From: Biscogniauxia marginata
Lineage: Eukaryota > Ascomycota > Sordariomycetes > Xylariales > Xylariaceae
Assembly (NCBI GenBank): GCA_022695795.1
Contig: MU404056.1
Coordinates: 434,001-498,000, forward strand
Direction of reading: 5' to 3'
Length of the DNA stretch: 64,000 bases
In this document: in pieces, positions 10,512-21,954 of the stretch
Layout of the letters: every line of letters begins with the position of its first letter
How positions within the stretch are numbered: position 1 is the stretch's first letter
Position numbers and translations under genes: made by a program
The notes under the pieces: generated by a model
The model's input: only the letters and a program-made list of their open reading frames with translations
Database searches by the model: none
What the model was told of the DNA's origin: nothing

Positions 10512-11368
10512 TTACCTTCTGGCAAGACGGATTCCGGCCAGTTCAGGCAGCCAAGTGCACCTATTCATGTGCCAGACCTCCTCCATCGGCGTGTTGTCGT
10601 CGAGCCATCGCTGGTCCTTAATCGCGCCGACGAACACCCGGGCGGCGCCCACCTTCCCCTTCTGCTCGTACCAGAGAGGCGACGTGCACTTGCTGCAGGT
10701 GTACTTGTCGATCTCGCCCATGTTGGTCGCCGTGAACGAGGACTTGGCAACTTCTCCTGAAAGAATCAGGGGGGGAAGTTTCTTATCAGCAAACACGTCC
10801 AAAACTCTCTCGGATAGCACATGCCCCCTAGCAATTACACCATCTATCTCCCTTTGTGGCTAGGTGGGCTTTGTGATGCGTACGAGAGGGATGGCTGAGG
10901 GGGGGGAATGTACGACTGATAAGACTTACCCTGGTAGACCGAAATATTGCTTTTATCGACCAAGATGGTCTGGGAGAACATGCCTCCGGACATGCAGCGG
11001 CACCCCTGACAATGGCAGACGCTCTATCGCGGCCGCGGTCAGTCAAGGCACCGTAACGTATAGGGATCCTATGAGATGGGATTCATCAATCGGTTGGGGG
11101 CCCAGCTCACATGCTGAATTGCTTGGTGAAAGGAAGCCGAGATCTACGACGAAGAAAGGTTGTCAGTTTTTTTGTTTTGTTTTATGGATGGAGAAGAAGG
11201 GAGACTAAGAAAAAGCTAGATGTTCTGGTAGGAGAGGGGATAGCTTACGCTCCCGCAGGCACAGATGAGCAGGGCACTGGTCAACGCCGAGGCTCGCCTT
11301 GCTTGTTCATCTATCCGTGCCTCTCTCTCCAATTCTTGCTCCAATCGAGTCATGGCTTGTCGTTTCAT
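10512..11368 (-). CDS. GFA/CENP-V domain zinc-binding protein
   Basis: Small protein of the glutathione-dependent formaldehyde-activating (GFA) fold; most fungal members have no proven substrate. Four exons: 11368-11249, 11143-11111 (only 33 nt), 11005-10930 and 10756-10512, 157 residues. Zinc-ligand patterns are CACGS, CRC before MSGGMFSQTILVDKSN, and CSKC followed by TSPLWYEQKGK. The order is as in the family. The micro-exon is inferred because it restores CACGS-ISASFHQAIQ-HGCRC with clean donor and acceptor sites; skipping it keeps the frame but shortens the first zinc half-site. The start at 11368 is one of two in-frame ATGs; an upstream one at 11410 would add KKKKK-rich residues coded by a poly-A run and looks less likely. 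Confidence 0.78.
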
Positions 11369-14300
11369 GGCCGTGGCTTTTTTTTTTTTTTTTGCGTAAA
11401 ATATACGCAAATGAGCGAAGAGAGGAGGGGAGGAGGGGAGGAGGGGAAAAAAATTTCCTTTTTTTCTTTTGTCACGCGAAAGGACGAGTTAACTTGATGG
11501 AGCGATGGGGGAGCGTTTTGCGGCGAACGGTGGAGAATGTTCTTATGGTGATGGATGAGAGAGTTGAGGGAAAGGTAAAGTGCTGGAGGGGGGACACGAG
11601 GAATGGGATTCTCTCTTCTGCTTAAATAGGAAAAAGGGGGATAAAGAAAAATGAGAGAGGGGGGGCATAGGGGCATATAGATTGTACGTACAAACGGTTT
11701 TTGGATGACCCCATTCCGATCCTGTTTGGCCTTAGATGGCGTTTGTGAAAACATCGCCGACTGTGACGGTGTTGTCGTCTGGGAAACCTGATGTCTGCGG
11801 CGGCGATAGGGGCTTGGATGGGGGGGACAGGCGGGGGAGGAGAGCCGGCTACCATGAGCGTTGACATATCGTTTGCTATGTCTCCGGAAGTCACTTTATA
11901 TTTTACGGAGAAGATTTCTGGGCTTGGTGTATCCTGTTCTATACCCCAATCGTCTTGTAACTGCTAGGCATAGTTAATCGAAGTTTTACCATGTATTTAT
12001 TTGTTTACTTAAGCTACTACGCATAACATCTATCAATCAATATCCAACATCCATGGTATTCTTGTCATAGAATTGCAGACAAATGTACCTAGACATGAAT
12101 TGTATCGCTGAATACATCCGTTTATCTAACAGGTATGTTGGTTTTTGAAGATGGTAATATGTATGCCTATAGAGAACGTATTTATCGGTCTGTAAAAAGC
12201 ATTTGCTAAAAACAAATCAAACAGGCAAAATGATGAGTTCCGCATGCAGGCTTGTCTGGTGGAAGAGTCTAGAAGATGGCGTCCATTCTGAGTTAATAAG
12301 TCGAGACAGCCCAGCACAGATACATAATACCGACTACATATCTAGGTAGTTCCATGATTTTTTGTTTTCGGCCGAAGGAACCGGGATGAAGTGGAGATCA
12401 AGGGGTCCAAGTCCGGAGTCAATCGGCACGGAAGAGACGATATGTAGCTAGGAATCCATCAAAGTAATTTTACTCGTATAGACAGCTCATCTGTTGAACA
12501 GCCTCGTATAGAATCACGCAAATCTTAAGTCGTGTACGCGGTAAAGGTCTAGGAAATAATTTACTATAGGCCATTTTCTACTACATACCTAAGATTAAGC
12601 GATTTATAAACCCGGGTGTCCTTGCGTGAGAAACTACCTAAGGTTTAGTAGGATTATACTCCCCCCTTTTTAATCCAAAGAGGCGTCGAATATTCGACTA
12701 AAACCTCACCTTGGCTGTGTTAGAAATAAAGGATTATCGTTGAAAGTAAACAACCTATGCGCCTAGAAAAGATCCATTATGATGATGATATTTTAAGAGA
12801 CCCGGTGTACTTACAAGACCCCAATTATGCGCTTTGGATTTTTTCATTTAGATCGGGATAACAAAATAACCCTGGTCACGAAGGCTATTTCGTATAACGT
12901 ACTACGTAGTATGAATCATGACACCAAGTCTGGTGGAAGAATGTCTCCATTTCATCACTTTGTCAATTAGGATACTCTCTCGAGGGATCTGTGACCTTGA
13001 CAGAATCAAAATCGAACATGCGGCCCCAAACCTCCAGCTTTGGAACCATCCATGCCGTGTAGAACACATTTATATGCAAAATGTGATGTCTCTTGGCACC
13101 ACTTTTGAAATAGAGGAACAACAATGTAAAAACAAGTCGCACGTGGACAGGTTCTAGACACTCCCTCGGTTAGCAGTTTAGCGTTTCAACGCCGAAATAT
13201 CGTTCGAGCTTTTTCGTTTGAGTACCTGACTCTAGGTTGAGGGAGGAATAAAATGTAGTCCACGAATTGCTATTCATTCGTTAATTCCTATAAGAACCGT
13301 GATATACGTACCAACGTACATGCTTCATAACGTATCCTTTAAAAGGCACGGCAATGAGCAATGACAACATGCCTCTTGTCAGGAGCCTCCCTAGTCTACT
13401 ATCGTGACTTAGAGTGGTGAGAACTCGGGATACAATGACGACTAGGAGAAAAAGAGGTCATTTAGGTGTAACTAGACGTCTAGCCGTGTATCTCCAGTTC
13501 TATCTAACTCTTTTTGCAACAACGAAGACACCAGCTTTGTATCCCCAAATGAGGCCTAAATCGTGGCATCTTTACATGCTGCATACAACAAGACTTAACA
13601 TGTAACTTTCGGGACTTATATATCTACGTATTCTAGAAACAAAATGGCTTCCCTAAGTGAAAATTGAACCTCAAGGCGTCAGCGACTTACACTGTGGTGT
13701 TGACATTGGCTATCTAATAGCGTCGAGACTCGCAAGAAGATCTGCAAGCTAGCAACTATATTTATCTGCCTTAATCGCAAATTCCTTTTCCTGTTTTATG
13801 ATTATGATATCCTTAATCAGGCACTGGAGTCCCTCAAGCAGCACAACAACGCTTCTTTGGTATTCTAGCTAGCATATTCTGCCATTGGAGTACATGGGAA
13901 CATGCTCGGATCTTGGCCATGGTTATAAATAAGCAATTGTGTTTTTTGATATCAGGCCAGGCAAAACATTTAAGTCTACCTACCTACCTAGGTAGATACG
14001 CGCGACTTCTATTGATAACGATTCGAAGAGGGGATACCGCCACCAAGAGGATAAGCGAGGACGGCGTGCTATCTCCCGTCGTCGATCCGCGAAATACTGC
14101 AAGTTGGTCGTAAGGCCGAGTGTAAGTGATCGTTTTAGTTGATGCTGTGGTACGTACCACGACGGGACCCCCTTTATTCTGATTGGTTGCCACATATAAT
14201 TAATTATGGAGCCGCCTGGTAGGTATGTTGGTTTTCTCCCGTCAATGTGCATCAATGCTTCATTGAACAGGTATTCTCAGGTTCCATTCCTCTATAAACA

Positions 14301-14889
14301 CCCTAACGCAACAGGCACGTCATATTCGCCTATTTTTGGACAGAAATCCGTATCTCATTTGCAGTCAGATAGCAGAAACAAACTTTCCAGACAGCGAGAA
14401 GGGTCGATTTATGTACTTGGAATCTCATACATACATCCTCGTAGTTGTGTCCCCCAGCAACTTCTACCCTTGATCTCTGCATATGAGACAGGTCGAGACC
14501 TAGAAACACAATTTTTCAAGACTTGAGCACTAAAAGGTATGCGATTCAAGTTGGATTGCTTTCCGAATGAACACACCTAGATTCACCTGTATAAAAATTG
14601 TCTAGGTGATTCCCGCTGTGCGAACTGGATCATTTGAACCCATCCCAAGCCACTCTAGATCTCGGGCCTAGGTACATACTCGCCATCCTCCGATCCACGG
14701 TGGTCGAGTTTCAATGTCGACTTGGATATCACAAGAAAAAAACACACAGTACTTGTCATAAGGCCTAGAGGACTGCGTAGTGCTACTCGGCAACAAATTT
14801 GGCACAAACGACACAGACTTGTCGGCGCATCGCTTTCCAACCTCTTGACTAGCACCGAGATATCGTAGAACCAGCAACAGACAGAAATC
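11369..14889. other. 3.5-kb gene-poor gap
   Basis: No gene can be supported. 11369-11900 is the upstream flank of the GFA gene, with poly-T, purine-rich and G-rich tracts. 11900-13900 is AT-rich with many stops in all frames. Short open frames at 12126-12317 (-), 12918-13157 (+) and 14206-14526 (+) have no recognisable motif. A TACCTACCTACCTAGGTAGA element lies near 13977-13996. Confidence 0.5.
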
Positions 14890-15753
14890 ATGTCACCAAC
14901 AACCACCAACGGATCAACCCAGTCCCCACCATCACCACTACCACCACAAGGCGTCCACCAATCCCCACAAGAGCTAGCAGAACAACAACAAGAGGACATA
15001 CCCCCCCTCTCCAACATCGCCCCCTCCATCTTCGTCCCCGCCACCGTCGACTTCACGCAGCCGCCGCCGGCGCTAGCCCCGGACCCCGCGCAGCGCCAGC
15101 GCGAGGCCCTCACGCAGATCGACGAGCACGCCGCCGCGGTGCGGCGCAACATCCACCACATGCTGCGGCAGGAGGTGACGCGGAGCCGGCGCGTGGGCAC
15201 GCGGCCGCGGCCCTTCTACACGGCGCTGGGGCGGCCGGTGGGGCGGGCCCGGGGCCCGGGCCTGACGCCGGCGCAGGAGGCGGCCACGCTGCCGGGCGAG
15301 GACGAGGAGGCGGCGGTCGCGCAGCTGCTCGACCGCGACCAACAACAACACCATCAGCCGCCGCCGCCGCGCGGGGGGCCGTGGGAGGTGCCGCCGGCGG
15401 TCGGGCTCGGCGCGGGCGACCTGGTCAGCGCGGTCGCGTACGAGGAGAGGGAGCCGCCGCGCCGCTACGCCGTGGGCTATTTCCTGAACACGGTCAAGAA
15501 TGGGCTCGCGCAGCTCGAGGGCCACGCGGCGTCGGTGGAGAGGGTCAAGGAGCAGAGGAGGGCCGAGTTTAGGGAGGAGTGGGTGAGGAGGAATACGCTG
15601 GGGGGTGGTAGGCCTGCGGATGGAAGCGGTGGTGGTGGTAGTAATGATGGTAGTAGTGGTGGTGGTAGTAGTAATGATGGTAGTAGTGGTGGTGATGTTG
15701 GTGGTGGTGGCAATGCTACGAGTAACGAGGGCGATAGGATGGATACGAGCTGA
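14890..15753 (+). CDS. Low-complexity hypothetical protein
   Basis: Not recognised. A single open frame of 287 residues starting at MSPTTTNGSTQ. The N-terminus is Pro/Gln/Ser-rich. A middle section (residues about 70-245) is Arg/Ala/Glu-rich and partly helical, for example REALTQIDEHAAAVRRNIHH and GYFLNTVKNGLAQLEGHAA. The C-terminus is a Gly/Ser/Asn tract coded by a degenerate GGTGGTAGTAATGATGGTAGTAGT-type repeat. From about 15050 to 15600 the DNA is very GC-rich, unlike its flanks, which holds several reading frames open at once. The plus frame is preferred because it has a clear start and the hydrophilic helices are conserved-looking rather than simple repeats. The protein is probably intracellular: there is no signal peptide or membrane helix. 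Confidence 0.6.
   Translation: MSPTTTNGSTQSPPSPLPPQGVHQSPQELAEQQQEDIPPLSNIAPSIFVPATVDFTQPPPALAPDPAQRQREALTQIDEHAAAVRRNIHHMLRQEVTRSRRVGTRPRPFYTALGRPVGRARGPGLTPAQEAATLPGEDEEAAVAQLLDRDQQQHHQPPPPRGGPWEVPPAVGLGAGDLVSAVAYEEREPPRRYAVGYFLNTVKNGLAQLEGHAASVERVKEQRRAEFREEWVRRNTLGGGRPADGSGGGGSNDGSSGGGSSNDGSSGGDVGGGGNATSNEGDRMDTS
15605..15713 (+). repeat. GGT/AGT/GAT trinucleotide-rich coding minisatellite
   Basis: Two imperfect copies of a unit near GGTGGTGGTAGTAATGATGG lie in tandem and code Gly-Ser-Asn-Asp repeats (GGGSNDGSS, GGSSNDGSS) at the C-terminus of the hypothetical protein. This region also holds a long Thr/Ile-rich frame open on the opposite strand. Confidence 0.75.
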
Positions 15754-15944
15754 AACTCTGGAAAGAAATGTATACATATATACGTATGTGTACAACAACA
15801 GCATTGAACTACCCGCTATACATCATTATTCAGATAATTGTTCTCCCTCCCCCTCCCTGAGGCCGAACGCAGCATTTCTCGTACCTCATAAATACGGCGA
15901 GCGACCCACGAAAAAGGAGGCCCCCCCCTTTTTTTTTTTAATAC

Positions 15945-16885
15945 TCAAACGCCGCCCGTTTCCGAGAGCAGGACGGAATCGCCTTCCGTCGTCGCGGCCG
16001 CAGCAGCAGCCCTCTTCTCCCACGGCTTCAGCGGCGCCGCGAGTCGTCCGCGGGTGGTGATCGACGGGTCCTCGACGACGGTGTCGGGGATCTTCCGTAT
16101 GCCCGGGATCTCCTTGCCCGTCTGCAAGAACTCGATGATCTCGTCGAACTTCTTCGGGTACGGCTCCTTGCCCGGGGGGCTCGCCGGGTTCGCGTCCTTC
16201 TTCACGTAGAGCTCTGCCGTCGGCGCCGCGCTCTGCCAGCTGGGGACCGAAGGGTCTGCTGCTGGTGGTTCGGCCGGGGCGGGATGTGGTTGCAGAGCGG
16301 CTTGGCCGAGAGGATCGCCTAGCTCTATTAGTAGATGGGCGAATTTTCTGTCCTTTGGGTCCGGCTGGTGCTTTGCGTTAGTGCTCGTTCTTGGACGGGG
16401 TGGCTGGCTACCTTGGAAGACCCTTGACATATGGAGAAGGAGAACAGTGGATACGTCGAGAAAAAATATAATTAATCTAACTACTTACCGTGGTCATTGC
16501 TTCAGCAGCAATGGTCTGATGAGAGATGATGCTAGGTTGCTTCTGGTTGTTCTGGGAGAGCCATTGCTTGTATGCCTCCCCGTCGACTTCGATTTTGGTC
16601 TGCTGCTGGAACCTCGCGATCCGGGTCTGCAGAGCAGCTTTAGACAGACTGGACCCATTGGGGGTGATGGTTTTGAAGGCTTCTGAGAGTTGCGTCTTAT
16701 GTTTGAGAAGGCGTTAATCAGGTATATCCTTGCTTGCTATTCGAGGCATCTCGACGTTCCATCAAGCTTACAATGAAGACCCGGTCTTTTTGCCACGGGT
16801 ACGAGTCAAAGGCCCGGTAACCGGCTTCTGGGTTCTCAGTGGCACGGCGTTGGATATCGGCCATAGCCATCCCTGGAGTCGCCAT
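15945..16885 (-). CDS. PEX39: KPWE-motif peroxisomal import factor, PEX39-like
   Basis: Predicted helper of PTS2-protein import into peroxisomes. Three exons: 16885-16772, 16695-16489 and 16370-15945, phase 0, 248 residues. The N-terminal half is a helical domain seen in fungal PEX14-like KPWE proteins (ATENPEAGYRAFDSYPWQKD, then FKTITPNGSSLSKAALQTRI). The C-terminal half has FDEIIEFLQTGKEIPGIRKI followed by a basic segment and the motif LKPWEK. Human C6orf226 and yeast YJR012C, named PEX39, share this KPWE motif with PEX13 and bind the PTS2 receptor PEX7. The motif and the GKEIPGI segment are seen directly; the function is from the family. The third exon's acceptor (CGCAAAG) was chosen because it alone keeps phase. 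An alternative start at MSRVFQGSQ (16430) would lose the N-terminal domain. It is divergent from the PP2C gene to the right. Confidence 0.78.
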
Positions 16886-17690
16886 CCTGGATGAAGAAAA
16901 TGGACGTCTTGCTTTTAGTCGGATCGGACTGCTATGTTCACCTTCATACGCTCGCTGTGTGTAAGTTACCTACTAATCTACCTCTCTAAGTGGAATAAAG
17001 CTAAGGTGGGGTTCATGTTGTACGTACTGGAGACTCAATGAGCGAGTTCTGATACTGCAGGTGAAAAAATTTGACCTTGTGATCGAATTTTCTTTCGTTA
17101 TGAATAATTAAATTTTGAGGACTCTCTTGACATGGCTGGGATGATACATAGCAATGAGGTAGGTACTTGTAATAAGTTAAGTGAATATGTTGTTAACTTA
17201 CCTTCTGCCCCACTGTTTTCTACCTAAGGTTACTTAGGTACTTATCCCGGTCGTGCATAGCTAGAGGTCGAATATGTATGATTTTACCCAGAATAGGTGG
17301 GGCTTGAGTCCAGACAATGGCAACCTTTTGCAAGGCGCCCTGAGCAAATCAGCGACGTTGTGCGGACACAACTGCACCATTGGTTGGTCAAGCAAAGACC
17401 AACTCATCAGCCCTTCTGGACGCCCTACCTTAGGTAATGATCTTTCTGACCGAGTTAGTGTATTGCTACGGAACCCCGCCAATCAGTGCCAAGAACCCCA
17501 ATTGAAGCAGATTAATTATCCTTGTATGCAATCTTAGCTAAACATAGCGAACCTGATAACAATCGCATCACTGCTCTTTTCCGTAACTCGATGCTCCACC
17601 CTCAACGCACTGATTTCACATCTGTCACAAGCCACGACGACAGAAGCATTGGAATCATCCATTCGACGCTGACCGACGACACCTCTCCCA
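16886..17690. promoter_or_regulatory. Divergent promoter region of the PEX39-like and PP2C genes
   Basis: About 800 nt separate the two start codons. Positions 17221-17240 hold a perfect inverted repeat, TACCTAAG and CTTAGGTA with a 4-nt spacer. This is the same pair of 8-mers as at 201-219, in the opposite order. No TATA box is obvious. Confidence 0.5.
17221..17240. repeat. Perfect 8-bp inverted repeat TACCTAAG / CTTAGGTA
   Basis: The arms at 17221-17228 and 17233-17240 are exact reverse complements with GTTA between them. A matching pair occurs at 201-219. Confidence 0.85.
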
Positions 17691-19595
17691 ATGCGTCGCG
17701 CAGCCATCAGAGCCTTTCGGACGACCTGTCAATATACCTTCCGAGGTCTCTCTCGCACAGGCCGACCGCGACGCTTCATCTATCCCCAGCATCCTAGCCA
17801 GGCCCTGGGCGCACGATTCCTTTCTTCCTTCCGCCAACAGCATGACCTAACCACGCCCCTGCGAGCATCGATGTATAGTCGTCCAATCGCTGTCGCCTTG
17901 GTATCGGGCCTCGTCGGGTACGGCGCCTGGTACACGTACAAGGGGGATAGCTTGGAGCCAGTTGCTGGGGCACCATACACGACCACCCCGACACCGGCCA
18001 CGGGCGATGCTGCACCGACGCGCAACGTGCTTATTGTCAGCGCTGATGAACTACACACTGGCACCTTCGTAGGCGAGGGTCCCATAGCTAAGAGTTTCGA
18101 CGGCAGCGGAAGAAACGTGCTCGAGATGCTCACACCGGAACAAGCGACGGAGAAGATGCGAGAGAATGAGGTTTCGTTCATGGTGAACCGAGGACAAGGT
18201 GTCTTGCGATACGATATCGTTCAAGTTGCCAGCAATAATCCGATCGAAGACGACCATGCCGAGAAAATCGTCGAGGTCGCCTCGCCCTCGACTGGCGAGC
18301 AGGGAACTTCTAATACCGACTGGATGTTTTGGGGTGTCTTTGATGGCCACGCGTAAGTACTCCGTGCTCCCTAAGAAGCGTGTTATCATTGTGAGTCAAT
18401 CTAATTCCGCTACAGTGGATGGACAACATCGGCAAAACTACGGCAGACCTTGATCAGTTATGTTGCTCGGGAGCTCAACACCACCTATAAAGCTGCTGGG
18501 ACCCTGGGCACGACACCTTCGCCCGAGGCTATCGATGCTGCTATGAAGACTGGCTTTACTCGCCTTGACTATGAGATTGTCCATGAGAGTGTTGAAAAAG
18601 TGCTAAAATCTAATTCTAAGCGCGTCGCTGCTGAGCTACTAGGCCCAGCACTATCTGGCTCATGTGCTCTGCTATCTTTCTACGATAGCAGCTCCAAGAC
18701 TCTTCGCGTCGCATGTACAGGTGATTCGCGAGCAGTTATCGGTCGACGCAACGATTCGGGCAAGTGGACGGCCACAGCGCTATCCGAGGATCAGACTGGC
18801 AGCAATCCCAACGAGGTAGCTCGAATGCGCAAGGCCCACCCGGGTGAAGATCGTGTTATCCACAACGGGCGAGTCTTAGGTGGGCTGGAGCCTACGCGCG
18901 CATTCGGAGATGCTAGCTATAAATGGAGCAAGGACATATCAGATCGGTTGCGAGCATCGTTTTTTGGCCGCCAGTCGTCACCACATCTCAGAACTCCCCC
19001 CTACGTAACAGCGGAACCTGTTGTGACCACGACCAAGATCCAACCGGAAAGAGGCGATTTCCTAGTCATGGCCACCGATGGGCTTTGGGAGATGCTCACC
19101 AACGAGGAAGTTGTTGGTCTTGTGGGCAAATGGATCGAGACACAAGCAGTGGAACAGTCAAATTCTCAGCTTGGCTCTGTTTGGTCTAAGATCTTTGGCT
19201 CCAGTCAAGCTCTCCCCGTCGAGGCCGGTAAGGGTGACGGACCCGATGGGCAGAAGACACCTATCCGTCTGCGACAGTGGGGTATCTCTCCAGACGAAAA
19301 GGAGCGGTTTGTCGTGAAGGACAAGAACGTCGCTACACATCTCGTCCGCAATGCTCTTGGTGGCAAGAATGAGGAACAAGTCTGTGCCTTGCTCACTCTA
19401 GTGTCGCCATTCTCTCGGCGTTACAGGTAAGGCTCCTGGAGAAAATTGTTGTCGTTTACGCGTTACTAACTAGTCAATAGGGACGACTTAACGGTCCAGG
19501 TCGTCTTTTTCGGAAATGGTCAGAAGACAGGTGAAGTGCTGGTGAACGACGAGGCCTCGAGCGCTCCGAAGTCCCCTATCAAGGCGAAGCTATAA
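17691..19595 (+). CDS. PTC5: Mitochondrial PP2C phosphatase (pyruvate dehydrogenase phosphatase, Ptc5-type)
   Basis: Mg/Mn-dependent Ser/Thr phosphatase that reactivates the pyruvate dehydrogenase complex by dephosphorylating E1-alpha. Three exons: 17691-18352, 18416-19426 and 19481-19595, 595 residues. The N-terminus is Arg-rich without acidic residues (MRRAAIRAFRTTCQYTFRGL), a mitochondrial presequence, and a hydrophobic stretch near residues 65-80 (PIAVALVSGLVGYGAWY) could hold it at the inner membrane. PP2C motifs are in order: GVFDGHAGW (split by intron 1), LSGSCALLSFY, ACTGDSRAVIG, LEPTRAFGD, MATDGLWEML and DDLTVQVVFF (completed by intron 2). The metal-binding aspartates are present. 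A long insert (GQSSPHLRTPPYVTAEP and a later spacer) is usual for fungal PDPs. Intron phases are consistent. An in-frame ATG further down would lose the presequence, so the first is kept. Confidence 0.92.
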
Positions 19596-20397
19596 TTAAT
19601 TATATTCAACCTAGTTGAACTAGGGATCGCGGCTTATATAGAGCTGCCACATACACCCTGCCTTTATTTTTCTGGCTAAGGGCGTGAATGTATTAAACCT
19701 TTTGTATCATAGAATACTTGAATGAGCAAGGCGTTCAATGGCATGATACGATCTTTACGCCTGTACACTAGAATTTGGCGATTCACGAATGTGCGATTTA
19801 TATGTAGTTTTGATGTAGATCACGGTCTAGGTATGAACCCCACTGTTGTGACGAAATTGGGGTACTGTTTATAGCTTGATTGAATGTTCCCACGTTGCGA
19901 GTTAGCCTAGGTACCTCGGTGAGTTTCCCCGTGCACCCCGCTAAACTATGTGGGGTATTTCCCCGGTTGTGCTCCATCGATCTTCTAAGCGCTCCCCTCA
20001 TTTTCAACCTCAACTTCATTCTAACCAGGATGAGATATCTGTGCTGAATAAACACTGTAACCTAGCACGGGCCCCCTAACAACATTCGATAGAATCGAAC
20101 CCGAGAAAGAACCAGGTGGCTCATAGATCGGGTGACAACTTGCGGTCAAAATGTCTGGTGCTGTGGATGCTAGCCAGATCGAAGGTTCCTTGGACCTAGA
20201 AACCAGACCCGCAGACCAGCTTGGCGGGTAGCTTCTACCTGACCAGGAGTCATGCTTGGATTATCACGGGAAAATCGAGCCGTCGATCAGTCGTATTTAA
20301 AAGGATCGGTGCTCCCACATGGTCTTATGGGCCGGTTACCGAGGTCCCTTTTTTAGCCATTGGTTCATTCTGGCATTTCTAATCAAAGGCAGTCGAG
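19596..20397. other. Intergenic, with the GH5 promoter
   Basis: Holds the 3' flank of the PP2C gene and the promoter of the GH5 gene. No coding region is supported. Confidence 0.5.
20294..20302 (+). promoter_or_regulatory. TATA-like box of the GH5 gene
   Basis: TATTTAAAA lies about 95 nt upstream of the GH5 start codon, a usual distance for a short fungal 5' leader. It is a sequence match only. Confidence 0.4.
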
Positions 20398-21954
20398 ATG
20401 AAGCCTTTCGTTGCCCTTTACTCGTTTCTCGCGGCTTCGGCCTGCGCATCGTGGGTCCCTCCTTCGCCTAATCTACCCCGGAGTCCTGCGTCGCAAGTAC
20501 AACAGCGAGTCTATGGCGGGACTGACAATTCGACGGATCAATGGCCGTATGGCCCTTTCAAAACTCGCGGGAGAGACGTAGTGAATAGTCGCGGCGAAGT
20601 CGTCACTTGGGCGGGAGTCAACTGGCCTATGAGTGGTGAGTAATGGCTATTGTAAGCCTGTAAAGTTTCTACGAACAACAGGCTAACCCTGTTGGAAGGG
20701 GAGACCATGATTCCTGAGGGTCTGGAGTGGAAATCGGCTTCGGATATCTTAGAAGACGTCGCCAGTGTCGGCTTCAACTATGTCCGCATGTAAGACAGGG
20801 TGGTTTCCTAAGCAAGTTGTATAACATCAATCTCTAACCCCAATACTAGGGGCTATGCGATCCAAATGATCGACGAAATCTACGACCGCGATGGCGCAGA
20901 CGTTCCCCTCGAAGAAGCGCTCATCGCCGCTCTCGGTGCTGAGAACGGCACGAAAGTGGCCTCCGAGATTGTCGCCAAGAATCCGGGCTGGACGCGCGAG
21001 ACAACGCGCTTTGAGATCTGGTCGGACATTGCGCGCGCGGCGGAAGAAAAGGGTATTTTCATTCACCCGGACGTGCACGTGGGAAAGGCCCAGTGGTGCT
21101 GCAGCCACACGGATGGCAACGCCTGGTTCGATGACGTGAACTTCAACGCCTCGGACTGGCGGCGCGGGCTCGCTTACGTGGCGACATGGGCGAAGGACCA
21201 CCCGAACATCGTGTCCATGTCGCTACGCAACGAGCTCCGCGAGTCCTGGAACCGCACCGATCTATACTACAACTGGCAGACGCTGGTCGGCAACATGACG
21301 GCGGGCGCGACGGCGATCCACGACGCGAACCCTGACCTGCTTATCACGTGGTCCGGGATGCAGTACGACCAGGACCTGTCGGCGCTGACGGCACGCAAGA
21401 ACATCCTGACGGCGCCGTGCTACAAGTGCACGGCGATCCGGGACGCGTACCGCCGGGAGCCGGTGTACTTCGACCTCGACAGCTACCCCTTCGCCGACAA
21501 GATCGTCTGGGAGCTGCACCTGTACTCGGGCAGCGAGGACATCGACACGGGCACGTGCGAGGTCATCGAGGCGGCGCTCTACCGCAACGGCTTCAACGCG
21601 CTCGGCATCGACCCGCCGGCCCCGGGCTGCGCCATCCTCGGCGGCGACTGCCCCGCCGCGCCGCCGCCGCGCCTGACGCCCGTGCTGTTCTCCGAGTTCG
21701 GCAACGCCCAGGACGCCGGGGCGCTGCGCAACAGCACCCTGCAGAACTGCATCCGCGGCTTCACGACCCGCCACCGCGTCAGCTGGATGATGTGGAGCCT
21801 CGCCGGCAGCTACCGCGTCCGCCAGGGCGTCCAGGGCCTGGAGGACACCTGGGGCCTGACCAACTACGAGTGGAGCGGCTGGAGGGACCGCGAGAGCATA
21901 GACGGCTACTGGAGGCCTTGGGTCGAGGCTATGGACGTGACGCGCAAGCGGTAA
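20398..21954 (+). CDS. Secreted glycoside hydrolase family 5
   Basis: Predicted extracellular beta-glycosidase acting on plant or fungal cell-wall glucan or mannan; the substrate cannot be told from sequence alone. Three exons: 20398-20635, 20699-20789 and 20850-21954, 477 residues. The signal peptide is MKPFVALYSFLAASACAS. The domain opens with GRDVVNSRGEVVTWAGVNWP and GFNYVRM. The acid/base Glu is in SMSLRNELRESW (the GH5 NE motif) and the likely nucleophile in LTPVLFSEFGNA. Aromatic residues lining the site include HPDVHVGKAQW, HLYSGSE and SWMMWSLAGSY. Several N-x-S/T sites fit secretion. The 3' half is very GC-rich (about 21000-21900), giving long false open frames on both strands. Confidence 0.88.

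Noticed and set aside
15073..15804. 243-codon frame on the minus strand
   Set aside because: Thr/Ile/Arg-rich translation of repeats and GC-rich DNA opposite the plus-strand gene; no motif or good start.
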